A stretch of 39,937 nucleotides of DNA from Nitrospirota bacterium (lineage in GTDB: Bacteria > Nitrospirota > Thermodesulfovibrionia > Thermodesulfovibrionales > UBA6898), in NCBI GenBank assembly GCA_016217675.1, contig JACRHC010000055.1, forward strand, positions 1 to 39,937, given 5' to 3'. Position numbers and translations under genes: made by a program. This document shows, one piece after another, positions 1-6,592 of the stretch. How positions within the stretch are numbered: position 1 is the stretch's first letter; each line of letters opens with the position of its first letter. Below the pieces are notes generated by a model. The model had not been told where the DNA came from. It did no database searches and was given only the letters and a program-made list of their open reading frames with translations.

Positions 1-1
1 C

Positions 2-163
2 AATTTAAGACCGACCACCAGGACTATTTCGATTCGTCTGCCCGAATCACTTATTGAACATCTTAAGTTGCTTGCGAACAAGCGGGATGTTCCCTATCAG
101 TCGCTCTTGAAAATTTTCCTGTCTGAGAAAGTCGAAGAAGAACTGCACGGTGCAGTTAAGTAG
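2..163 (+). CDS. CopG/BrnA-like antitoxin, C-terminal part (5' end outside window)
   Basis: An open frame enters from the left edge and stops at TAG 161-163, giving 53 residues. It contains TRTISIRLPESLIEHLK followed by a helical stretch with LLKIFLSEKVEEEL. A short beta strand rich in alternating hydrophobic and basic residues followed by two helices is the ribbon-helix-helix DNA-binding fold used by CopG/BrnA-type antitoxins of type II toxin-antitoxin systems. Such antitoxins bind their own operator and neutralise a toxin usually encoded just upstream, here outside the window. The N-terminus is missing, so full length and partner cannot be judged. Family level is reasonably supported; the BrnA assignment over other CopG proteins is inference. 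Confidence 0.65.
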   Translation, partial: NLRPTTRTISIRLPESLIEHLKLLANKRDVPYQSLLKIFLSEKVEEELHGAVK

Positions 164-260
164 TTGCATCTTCTCTTTTTCTTTCTGAACTCCTTACACT
201 GGAGCGCGATAAAATAATAATGTGGCTTACGAAGCGAAATAAACAAGAATCCATATCAAA

Positions 261-1553
261 GTGAATCAGTTTAATAGTGATCAAATTATATGGTTCAAGA
301 CACTCGCATTAGTTATATGCATCATAATATACGCTAAATTTAAATACTATAATAATTCGTCAATCATTCCTCATTCCCTTAAGGGCAGACTGAGGGAGCT
401 AATATCGCAGATATTTCTTTTGCAAGCTCTGGTGGCGGGTTTCCTGCGTCTTTATCTTGGCTATCTCAGCGACAGGTTGCTACCCAAGGAACCTCTCCGA
501 CATCAGAGATTAAAGTCTTCTCTGATTGATAATTATGATTCGATTATTAGTTTGGGAGGGAGCGGGCTATGGTTATCTATTTTTATTGCGGGAATTGGTA
601 GATATAGAACCGTTCTTTTCTTTGCCACGTATTATCTGATTTTAGCAGGTTTTGAATTGAAGAAGAAAAACCCTTGGATTTTGCATGTGATTTTTTTGCC
701 CGCGGCCATTATAACCCTGCGCTTCGATCTGAGCGCCGGACAGCTATTTCCTCTATTTATCTACCATAATTTTATTCTTACCATGTCAATCGTCTCGATA
801 GTGCGTATGCTGCTTATTCAAGGCTATCTTTTTAGGGCGCTTCAAATTCTATCTGCTAAAACAATCTTTAGGACTTGTCCGCGGTGCCGTTTTGATAATA
901 TGCGGCTCGTGATACAATGCACCAATTGCTTATACGATAAGAGCCAAGAAGCCAGTATCCTCGATGCAATCAATACTGGATCGTCTACTATGGCGAGTGC
1001 CGATATAAAAAGTGAGACAGAAATCTATATGGCTGCTGGCGCATACCAGCCGCCCACCGACAAATTAATCCGCTTAATAGGCTTGAACGATGGCGAAATT
1101 ATTCTTATTAATATTAAATGCTTCTTTAGGATTAGATACTATAAGAACTCACACCGAGATGCCGTCAGCAATCTTGTATTGACGACAAAAAGAATTATTT
1201 TTGTCCACTCCTTAATCGATAGTGATGGGTGGCGCCTGAAAGAGACGATTGATTATCACAAACTAACGGAGGCGTCGACAGAGATGACAAAACATTTCAC
1301 AAACAAGGTGCCTGCACTTTTATTGAATACGGCAAGCGATAGGTACGAAATCACCTTTAGTTCTGCTACGCCGTATGCCCCAAAACTGATCAGTATCTTA
1401 GATTGTATTAGGAAAAGACGATCTGGCATCCCTATTACAATCAAAGCTCTTGAACCCTTCATGACGATGACGATAAACGAGCAGTATTCATATATGTTGA
1501 AAGAACTCGACAGGGACCCATTTGAGGCGGTGCCAAAGGACAAGCCAAGGTAA
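261..1553 (+). CDS. unknown membrane protein with zinc ribbon and PH-like C-terminal region
   Basis: A 430-residue protein not recognised as a named family. It starts at GTG 261; the next in-frame methionine lies far inside, so the GTG is needed, although no clear Shine-Dalgarno precedes it. Residues about 10-200 hold several hydrophobic segments (for example LALVICIIIYAKF and IFLLQALVAGFLRLYL). A CPRC ... CTNC pair at about residues 205-222 looks like a cytoplasmic zinc ribbon. The region from about 270 (LIRLIGLNDGEIILINIK ... LVLTTKRIIFVHS) resembles bacterial PH/GRAM-like domains, where the phrase L-TTKRIIF is typical; this is an inference. The gene is visibly AT-rich compared with the genes to its right, which suggests a different origin. 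It stands alone between the antitoxin remnant and a terminator. Confidence 0.6.
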   Translation: MNQFNSDQIIWFKTLALVICIIIYAKFKYYNNSSIIPHSLKGRLRELISQIFLLQALVAGFLRLYLGYLSDRLLPKEPLRHQRLKSSLIDNYDSIISLGGSGLWLSIFIAGIGRYRTVLFFATYYLILAGFELKKKNPWILHVIFLPAAIITLRFDLSAGQLFPLFIYHNFILTMSIVSIVRMLLIQGYLFRALQILSAKTIFRTCPRCRFDNMRLVIQCTNCLYDKSQEASILDAINTGSSTMASADIKSETEIYMAAGAYQPPTDKLIRLIGLNDGEIILINIKCFFRIRYYKNSHRDAVSNLVLTTKRIIFVHSLIDSDGWRLKETIDYHKLTEASTEMTKHFTNKVPALLLNTASDRYEITFSSATPYAPKLISILDCIRKRRSGIPITIKALEPFMTMTINEQYSYMLKELDRDPFEAVPKDKPR

Positions 1554-1692
1554 GCAGTTGATGATTGCAAGGCAACATTGTAAGCTCGATTAACGCTGTC
1601 TCCTGATTATCTTCATCGTTGAAGATTCTTGATCGCGCTGATAAGTGGTGTAGGCAACAGTGCCGTAATCAATCCACCACATAAGAACAAAC

Positions 1693-1725
1693 AAAAAAAG
1701 GCCCCGATATGTTCGGGGCCTTTTT
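1693..1725. terminator. bidirectional intrinsic terminator
   Basis: GGCCCCGA (1700-1707) pairs with TCGGGGCC (1713-1720) across a 5-base loop. A run of seven A precedes the stem and five T follow it, so it can end transcription from the plus-strand gene at 261 and from the minus-strand three-gene operon that ends at 1749. Confidence 0.9.
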
Positions 1726-1748
1726 CCCTCCCATGGGAGGTTTGGGGA

Positions 1749-2129
1749 CTATTTTACTTTTGACATCTCTGTGCCGCAGGTACACTTGCCGGGATTCTGG
1801 CTGATGGTATCGCACTTGCACGCAGGTCCGCAGGCGCATGCATACTGGCCGGTTGTCTTGAATGAGCGCTCTTTTTCCCAGCCTGCTGCCTTCAAAGAGG
1901 CCTTGCCTTCTTCGACCTTTGTCACCTGAGCCTTGACCATCTCCTTGCCGCAGGTGCATTTGCCGGCGTTGTTCGACATGGTGTCACACTTGCAGGCCTC
2001 TCCGCAGTTACAGGCATAGACCTCAGCTCCTGCCTTGAGTTCCATCGTTGACTTCAGACCTGCGTATGCGACTGCAATGAGCCCTAATGCAAGCACTGCG
2101 CTGAATACGATCATAACGGTTCTCTTCAT
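1749..2129 (-). CDS. exported cysteine-rich metal-binding protein with duplicated repeat
   Basis: This 126-residue protein begins with a signal peptide (about residues 1-23, MKRTVMIVFSAVLALGLIAVAYA), so it is probably periplasmic or membrane tethered. Two near-identical cysteine motifs follow: CNCGEACKC ... GKCTCG at residues 40-61 and CACGPACKC ... GKCTCG at 98-119, exactly 58 residues apart, giving twelve cysteines (40, 42, 46, 48, 58, 60 and 98, 100, 104, 106, 116, 118). The spacing resembles metallothionein-like or copper/zinc-chelating clusters, so a metal-scavenging or metal-buffering role is inferred; the exact family is not known to me. The start has a good ribosome binding site (AAAAGGAG). 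It is the last gene of a three-gene minus-strand operon and is followed by a strong terminator. Confidence 0.75.
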   Translation of the reverse strand: MKRTVMIVFSAVLALGLIAVAYAGLKSTMELKAGAEVYACNCGEACKCDTMSNNAGKCTCGKEMVKAQVTKVEEGKASLKAAGWEKERSFKTTGQYACACGPACKCDTISQNPGKCTCGTEMSKVK

Positions 2130-2146
2130 ATGCTTTTCTCCTTTTG

Positions 2147-2356
2147 TTAATTGACGGTTATCCGTATATCCGAAAAACTCATCAGGTTGTATTTCCTGTA
2201 TCTCTCCAGGCAGGGCAGACAGAGCCCATCATCTTCTGTCCAGCCGGAAAAATCATACTTCACCTGCTCTACTGCGAATTTGTCAGTCATGTTATGCAGG
2301 TGGTGCACAAGATAAAAGACCTCTTTTCTGCATATCGGACAATGTGTCTTCTGCAT
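2147..2356 (-). CDS. small zinc-type protein (two CxxC pairs)
   Basis: A 69-residue protein that starts MQKTHCPICRKEV. ATG at 2356 is preferred because AAAGGAGG ends six bases before it; the upstream in-frame TTG touches that ribosome binding site and cannot use it. It contains CPIC at residues 6-9 and CLPC near residue 46, with VHHLHNM between them, so it likely forms one zinc site. Function is unknown. It sits 17 bases upstream of the cysteine-rich exported protein and 39 bases downstream of the membrane protein gene, which points to co-transcription. Confidence 0.6.
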   Translation of the reverse strand: MQKTHCPICRKEVFYLVHHLHNMTDKFAVEQVKYDFSGWTEDDGLCLPCLERYRKYNLMSFSDIRITVN

Positions 2357-2395
2357 ATCCAACCTCCTTTGGAGGCTGTTGTATTAAACAGCCTC

Positions 2396-2587
2396 TTACT
2401 GACAGCTCTTGCAGGTTTTGATGCCCAGCAAGGCATAGGGAGGGCAGAAACCGGTCAGCCCTGTTATCAGCGGAATGATGCCGAGATATGCCCATGCTGT
2501 CTGGGGACCCACGAACGCCAGGGAAAGTATCCCAAGACCAGCTGCGGTCCGTATAATCCTTTCTATGCTGCCAACATTCTTCTTCAT
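2396..2587 (-). CDS. YgaP-like (DUF2892) small membrane protein
   Basis: A 63-residue protein with the pattern MKKNVGSIERIIRTAAGLGIL followed by two hydrophobic helices and GFCPPYALLGIKTCKSC. The N-terminal NVGxxERxIR phrase, a two-helix hairpin and the terminal CPxYxLLGixTC match the DUF2892 / YgaP transmembrane domain, which in other proteins is fused to rhodanese domains. Here it stands alone. The start is supported by AAAAGGAGG with normal spacing. It is first in a three-gene minus-strand operon and diverges from the dsrN-like gene. Its role is unknown; a link with thiol, sulfur or metal handling is inference from the family and neighbours. Confidence 0.7.
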   Translation of the reverse strand: MKKNVGSIERIIRTAAGLGILSLAFVGPQTAWAYLGIIPLITGLTGFCPPYALLGIKTCKSCQ

Positions 2588-2650
2588 CTATCTTCACCTC
2601 CTTTTATTGTTTGCTCTGATCCTATGCTAAGCCAATTGCGTTATGAAGTA

Positions 2651-2665
2651 TGTGACTAAGTCACA
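2651..2665. promoter_or_regulatory. palindromic operator, Crp/Fnr-type shape
   Basis: TGTGACTAAGTCACA is a perfect inverted repeat of two 7-base arms around one central base. It lies between the divergent 2587 and 2749 genes. The half sites TGTGA/TCACA are those of Crp-family sites, although the spacer is five rather than six bases. A TATAAA at 2699-2704 could be the -10 element for the plus-strand operon. Confidence 0.4.
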
Positions 2666-2748
2666 AAATTTCAGTCTGTCCGGGTTGTCTGCTCATGATA
2701 TAAACAGGTAAAATATAAAAAAGTGTTACGGAGTTTGTTAACTTATTG

Positions 2749-4269
2749 ATGAAACCGAACTATCCGCGAATAATCGTTGCAGGCATGAAGGGCGGGGCTG
2801 GCAAGACATTGGTCAGCCTGGGCATTATCGCTGCCTGGAAGAAGCAGGGCCTATCGGTCGTCCCGTACAAAAAAGGGCCAGATTATATTGATGCAGGCTG
2901 GCTCTCGTCTGCAGCAGGACATGCCTGCTTTAATCTTGATCCCTTTCTGATAACAAAGGAAAAGATCATATCGTCCTTTGCCGGCCACTATGGCAAGGCT
3001 GACTGTGCTGTTATCGAGGGGAACCGGGGGCTGTATGACGGCATGGACGCAGCAGGGACGTACAGCACTGCAGAGCTTGCAAAGACCCTGCAGGCACCGG
3101 TGATCCTGGTGCTCGACTGCACCAAGGTGACACGGACTGCAGCTGCAATGCTCCTTGGCATGCTGAAGTTCGATCCAAAGGTGAAGATCAGCGGTGTGGT
3201 CTTAAACCAGATCGCAGGCAAGAGGCACGAAAAGGTGATCAGGGAAGCGATTGCCAAATACTGCAGGGTGCCGGTTGTGGGTGCGATACCGAAACTGCGG
3301 GGCGAGCAGCTCTCAGAGCGGCATATGGGCCTTACGCCTTTTCAGGAGCATCCGGAGGTCAAAAAGGCGATTGCTGCCTGCGCTGATATTGCAGAGCAAT
3401 ACCTTGATCTTGATGCTATAAGAAAAATAGCGAAAAAGGCAGGGATTGGAGATTGGGGATTAGGGACCGGAAATACTCATTACTCATCACCCATTACCCG
3501 TCACGGCTTGCGTATCGGCATCATCCGTGACTCTGCCTTCCAGTTCTACTACCCTGAGAATTTTGAGGAGCTTGAAAAGCGCGGGGCAAAGCTGATCGAG
3601 ATCAGTGCGCTCAAGGCGAAGAAACTCCCTGATATTGACGCCCTTTATATTGGCGGAGGGTTTCCTGAAACACATGCTATTGCCCTTGCCAAGAATAAGA
3701 ACTTCAGAAACGCGCTGAAGGCGGCGGTTGAGCAGGGGCTGCCGGTCTATGCTGAATGCGGAGGACTGATGTATCTTGGCGAGGCGCTGGTGCTGGACCG
3801 TAATACATATCCCATGGCAGGGATATTCCCTCTCAGGTTCAGTCTTGAGAAGAAGCCCCAGGCACATGGGTACACGATCGTGAAGGTGGCGAAGGCCAAT
3901 CCTTTTTATAAGAGAGGGACCCTGATCAGGGGGCACGAGTTCCATTACTCCTGCGTGATCAAGCCCCTTAATAAGGAGTTCATAAGTATATCCCCCTCAC
4001 CCTTGCCCTCTCCCTCCAGTGGAGAGGTGAGGGGAGGGGATGAAGGGGAGTGTGTGGTATGTGGCCTTACTAATGGCCGTCTTGGCAAGAAAAATAACCT
4101 GCAGTTCGCATTCAGGATGGAGCGTGGCGAGGGTATTATGGATGGTCAGGATGGTATCTTCTATAAGAATGTTCTGGCAACCTATACACATCTGCATGCT
4201 CTCGGCTGTCCTGAATGGGCAGAGGGAATGATACAACAGGCAGTTGCATACCAAAAAGGCAGGAAATAG
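2749..4269 (+). CDS. dsrN: DsrN-like siroheme amidase (CobB/CbiA family)
   Basis: ATP-dependent, glutamine-using amidase of the cobyrinate a,c-diamide synthase family. Residues about 5-25 carry the P-loop (GMKGGAGKTLVSLG) and the dethiobiotin-synthetase-like half; the second half is a class I glutaminase with YAECGGLMYLG (nucleophile Cys337) and GHEFHYS. A separate true CbiA lies in the cobalamin block, and this copy sits next to dsrC/dsrMKJOP, so it is best read as DsrN, thought to amidate siroheme for dissimilatory sulfite reductase. ATG 2749 is preferred to the adjacent TTG 2746. Two in-frame repeat insertions interrupt it: about 3444-3504 between the halves and 3991-4050 near the C-terminus; neither breaks the frame. 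The next gene starts directly after its stop. A duplicate CbiA role is the alternative. Confidence 0.8.
   Translation: MKPNYPRIIVAGMKGGAGKTLVSLGIIAAWKKQGLSVVPYKKGPDYIDAGWLSSAAGHACFNLDPFLITKEKIISSFAGHYGKADCAVIEGNRGLYDGMDAAGTYSTAELAKTLQAPVILVLDCTKVTRTAAAMLLGMLKFDPKVKISGVVLNQIAGKRHEKVIREAIAKYCRVPVVGAIPKLRGEQLSERHMGLTPFQEHPEVKKAIAACADIAEQYLDLDAIRKIAKKAGIGDWGLGTGNTHYSSPITRHGLRIGIIRDSAFQFYYPENFEELEKRGAKLIEISALKAKKLPDIDALYIGGGFPETHAIALAKNKNFRNALKAAVEQGLPVYAECGGLMYLGEALVLDRNTYPMAGIFPLRFSLEKKPQAHGYTIVKVAKANPFYKRGTLIRGHEFHYSCVIKPLNKEFISISPSPLPSPSSGEVRGGDEGECVVCGLTNGRLGKKNNLQFAFRMERGEGIMDGQDGIFYKNVLATYTHLHALGCPEWAEGMIQQAVAYQKGRK
3444..3504 (+). repeat. in-frame dispersed repeats inside dsrN
   Basis: GATTGGAGATTGGGGATTAGGGA is followed by an ACTCATTACTCATCACCC-type run. 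Together they encode GDWGLGTGNTHYSSPITRHG between the two domains of the protein. The same phrases appear elsewhere in the window (26665-26723; 19063-19096; 29361-29388; 33451-33479). Confidence 0.6.
3991..4050. repeat. CCCTCACCC...GGTGAGGGG palindromic repeat inside dsrN
   Basis: A GC-rich inverted repeat with CCCTCTCC and GGAGAGGTGAGG arms, encoding SPSPLPSPSSGEVRGG in frame near the C-terminus. It is related to those in cbiE-T (18562-18598), cbiD (20101-20178), cobT (32858-32925) and the CbiN-like gene (22854-22903). Confidence 0.7.
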
Positions 4270-4923
4270 ATGCAGAAATCAGAGATCAGGGAATGCCTGG
4301 GGCAGTATCAGCTCCAGCCGATAGTAGAAGCAGCGCAGAAGGACCGAAGTGTGATCAGAATGCTCATATCCCTTGTTTATGACAAGGAAAATCTGGAGAG
4401 CTGGCGGGCCATAGAAGCGATCGGGCTTGTTGCGGGCGAGATCGCAAAGACGAATGTTGATGTTATCAGGAACCTGAGCCAGAGATTCCTCTGGATGATG
4501 CGGGATGAGTCTGGGAACGGTCCGGGAAGCGCGCCCGAGCTGTTAGGGGAGATCGTGAGAAGCACGCCTGATGCCTTTGCTGACATTGGGCAGGTTGTCA
4601 CCTCTTTTCATGATGAACAGATGCTCAGGCGCGGCGTTATGCGGGCGATCTGGAGGATTGTTGAGATACGGCCTGATCTGCTGACCATGACGCAGGAGCT
4701 TCTGGAGCAGAAGCTCTGTCTTGATGACAAAGATGCCGGGGTGAGGGCATATGCCCTGATGATCGCAGGAATACTGGATCTGAAGGAATTCCTTCCCATA
4801 GTAAAGAACCTCGGCAATGACTCAAGCACGGTGAAGGTTTATGATAAAGGGGAGTTTATGACAACATCAATAGCCAAGATCGCAAACACGGTAGCCGCCC
4901 GTATGGCCGGCAGGGAGAAATAA
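4270..4923 (+). CDS. HEAT-like helical repeat protein next to dsrN
   Basis: A 217-residue, all-helical looking soluble protein. Units such as ESWRAIEAIGLVAGEIAKT, MLRRGVMRAIWRIVEI and AGVRAYALMIAGILDLKE fit HEAT or PBS-lyase-like repeats, where each unit is a pair of helices with a conserved small/hydrophobic pattern. It has no signal peptide and no membrane segment. Its ATG abuts the stop codon of the dsrN-like gene, so the two are translationally coupled and probably work together. HEAT proteins usually act as scaffolds or assist in modifying or inserting cofactors; a role in handling siroheme or assembling sulfite reductase is inference from position only. Confidence 0.65.
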   Translation: MQKSEIRECLGQYQLQPIVEAAQKDRSVIRMLISLVYDKENLESWRAIEAIGLVAGEIAKTNVDVIRNLSQRFLWMMRDESGNGPGSAPELLGEIVRSTPDAFADIGQVVTSFHDEQMLRRGVMRAIWRIVEIRPDLLTMTQELLEQKLCLDDKDAGVRAYALMIAGILDLKEFLPIVKNLGNDSSTVKVYDKGEFMTTSIAKIANTVAARMAGREK

Positions 4924-4928
4924 TAATT

Positions 4929-5285
4929 ATGCATGCAGGCAGAAGAGATCATAATGCAGTTCTGGGATGTCCATTTTGTGAGCGGCCGCTCAGGGAACTC
5001 GAGGATATCACAACAAAGTTCGGGAATGTTGTCAGCGGCGGCAAATGTGAATGCGGAGCTGCCTATGTTTATGATGGTTCGGGCCATAACGTCGGCGATG
5101 CCTATGTTGACGTCCTGACCCTTCTCTGCAATGGGGATCTGGACAGGGCATGGGCCTTGACCCCTGAAGAAGACTATGAGGTGAAAGAGTTTAATTATGA
5201 GTCAAGGAAGAACCGGTTCAGCTCAGAATCGTTAGGCAGAGGAAAACGTTCCCCGGTCTATCTCTTCGCCAAGATGAAAAAATAA
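4929..5285 (+). CDS. small zinc-ribbon protein of the dsr cluster, unknown function
   Basis: A 118-residue protein with CPFCERPL at residues 14-21 and KCECGAAYVYDG near residue 39, making a CxxC ... CxC zinc-ribbon-like pair. The rest is a mixed alpha/beta region with many charged residues and ends in SPVYLFAKMKK. I do not recognise the family. It starts five bases after the HEAT-like gene, so it belongs to the dsrN operon. A regulatory or assembly role with the two genes before it is inference. Its gene is followed by a 253-base gap that leads to dsrC. Confidence 0.6.
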   Translation: MHAGRRDHNAVLGCPFCERPLRELEDITTKFGNVVSGGKCECGAAYVYDGSGHNVGDAYVDVLTLLCNGDLDRAWALTPEEDYEVKEFNYESRKNRFSSESLGRGKRSPVYLFAKMKK

Positions 5286-5538
5286 AATTCCGACCCAGGC
5301 GCCATTGCAGCTGTTTCCTCATATATGCCTATATATTAAGTTTAGAATTCGGGCAACCCGGCCTGCTAAAAAATAAAGAAGAATCATCTGCTGATAAGAT
5401 TTTTTTATTTGACCGGGGGCCGGGTTCTGTATTACTGTTTATAGCTCGTAACAGAGTGTCTCTTTATACAAGCATTCATGATGTAGGGAGTAATCCCTTC
5501 GAATGTATTTTGAACCTAAGTGAAAGGGGGAAGAAAGC
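5286..5538 (+). other. dsrC leader region with long-range inverted repeat
   Basis: A 253-base intergenic stretch. AACCCGGCC at 5355-5363 can pair with GGCCGGGTT at 5418-5426 around a 54-base interior that is A/T rich and holds a run of seven T (5400-5406). This could fold as an untranslated leader of dsrC or end the upstream operon. No convincing -10/-35 pair was found; several AT-rich stretches could serve as a -10. Confidence 0.35.
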
Positions 5539-5874
5539 ATGGCAACAATGGATTTTCAGGGAAAGTCAGTCGAGGTAGATGATGATGGATATCTTCTGAA
5601 CCTTGATGATTGGACAAAGGAGCTTGCAGATGTTCTTGCAGGTCAGGACGGAGTGACGCTCACTCCTGCTCATTGGGAAGTTATCAATTTCCTGCGTGAC
5701 TACTACAAACAGTATCAGATCGCTCCGATGATCAAGATCCTCGTCAAGGAGATCGGAAAGGCTATGGGGCCTGAGAAAGGCAACACCAAGTATCTTTACG
5801 AGCTTTATCCGGGCGGTCCTGCAAAGCAGGCATGTAAGTATGCAGGGCTTCCGAAGCCTACAGGCTGCGTATAG
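5539..5874 (+). CDS. dsrC: DsrC sulfur carrier (TusE/DsrC family)
   Basis: A 111-residue DsrC. It carries the sulfur atom released by sulfite reductase DsrAB as a trisulfide between two cysteines, and is then reduced by DsrMKJOP. The two key residues are present on the flexible C-terminal arm: Cys99 (KQACKYAG) and the penultimate Cys110 (PTGCV), ten residues apart as in functional DsrC proteins; RspA/TusE forms lacking one of these would not do this reaction. The central LTPAHWEVINFLRDYY is the family signature. The start has AAGGGGG about eight bases upstream. It is a single-gene unit with its own leader and terminator, consistent with the high DsrC amounts found in sulfite-reducing cells. 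Confidence 0.96.
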   Translation: MATMDFQGKSVEVDDDGYLLNLDDWTKELADVLAGQDGVTLTPAHWEVINFLRDYYKQYQIAPMIKILVKEIGKAMGPEKGNTKYLYELYPGGPAKQACKYAGLPKPTGCV

Positions 5875-5907
5875 CCCTTTGGCTGCAGAGGCGGCTGACA
5901 AAAATAG

Positions 5908-5942
5908 TACCCCATTGAGCATTCTTTGGGGTATTGTTTTTT
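5908..5942 (+). terminator. intrinsic terminator of dsrC
   Basis: TACCCCA (5908-5914) pairs with TGGGGTA (5927-5933) and is followed by TTGTTTTTT. It separates dsrC from the RsbRD_N-dsrMKJOP operon. Confidence 0.8.
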
Positions 5943-5950
5943 CCGCTGTT

Positions 5951-5980
5951 TTGGCAACGATTGCACCGTGCCCATAAAGA
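5951..5980 (+). promoter_or_regulatory. possible promoter of the dsrMKJOP operon
   Basis: TTGGCA at 5951-5956 is followed, after 16 bases, by CATAAA (or after 18 by TAAAGA). CCGTG/CACGG arms overlap the spacer and -10. It lies just past the dsrC terminator, where a promoter is needed, but the match to consensus is only moderate. Confidence 0.3.
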
Positions 5981-6019
5981 CACGGATTCTCTATCTACAA
6001 AAAAGGTCAGGGGAGAATT

Positions 6020-6592
6020 TTGCACCAGATGAGCCTGAAGCATATCCTTTTAGAAAAGAAAGACTCACTTCTTGCCTTGTGGTTCGACCGTATTGTCGAT
6101 ACCTATCCTGCTGAGACTGCCAAGTTCCTTAAGAACCAGAAGGACAGGTTTGCCAATCCGGTCGGTCAAACTATCCATGAAGGCATAGAGGGTATTTTTC
6201 AGGAACTTGTTCAGGGGGGCGAGATCGCGAAGGTATCAGGCTTTCTCGATGCCATGATCAGGGTAAGGGCAATCCAGGAATTCACTGCTGCCCAGGCAGT
6301 GGCATTTATCTTTTTTCTCAAGAGCATTATCAGGGACGGGGTCAAAGATATACCCCTTACCTCAGAGCTTGCCGAAGAACTCGCAATCCTCGATTCACAG
6401 ATCGACTCTCTTGTTCTCATAGCCTTTGATATCTTCATGCAGTGCCGCGAAAAGCTTTATGATATCAAAGCGAACGAGATGAAGAACATGACCTACCGGC
6501 TCCTCCAGCAGGCGAATCTGGTCACAGAGATCGAGGGGGCGACACAAGAAACCACATTCATTTCAATACCAAAGAAAGAGGTAAACACATGA
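6020..6592 (+). CDS. RsbRD N-terminal-domain protein upstream of dsrM
   Basis: A 190-residue helical protein. KDSLLALWFDRIVDTYPAET and FLKNQKDRFANPVGQ at residues about 12-50 match the RsbRD_N domain (RsbT co-antagonist, N-terminal), a globin-like sensory fold normally joined to a STAS domain; the STAS part is missing here. Residues after about 140 form a further helix with QCREKLYDIKANEMKNMTYRLLQQ. TTG 6020 with GGGGAG four bases upstream is the likely start; ATG 6029 is possible but badly spaced. It ends in an ATGA overlap with dsrM, so it is made with the membrane complex. The same arrangement is common in anaerobic sulfite reducers; its role as a redox or ligand sensor is inference. Confidence 0.75.
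   Translation: MHQMSLKHILLEKKDSLLALWFDRIVDTYPAETAKFLKNQKDRFANPVGQTIHEGIEGIFQELVQGGEIAKVSGFLDAMIRVRAIQEFTAAQAVAFIFFLKSIIRDGVKDIPLTSELAEELAILDSQIDSLVLIAFDIFMQCREKLYDIKANEMKNMTYRLLQQANLVTEIEGATQETTFISIPKKEVNT

Noticed and set aside
2144..2659. Plus-strand open frame of 171 codons over the three small minus-strand genes
   Set aside because: The minus-strand genes have good ribosome binding sites, signal or membrane segments and cysteine motifs; the plus-strand frame has none of these.
2749..4269. Second cbiA (cobyrinate diamide synthase) as a plain duplicate
   Set aside because: It is on the other strand within the dsr cluster, while a full cbiA lies in the cobalamin operon; DsrN fits better.
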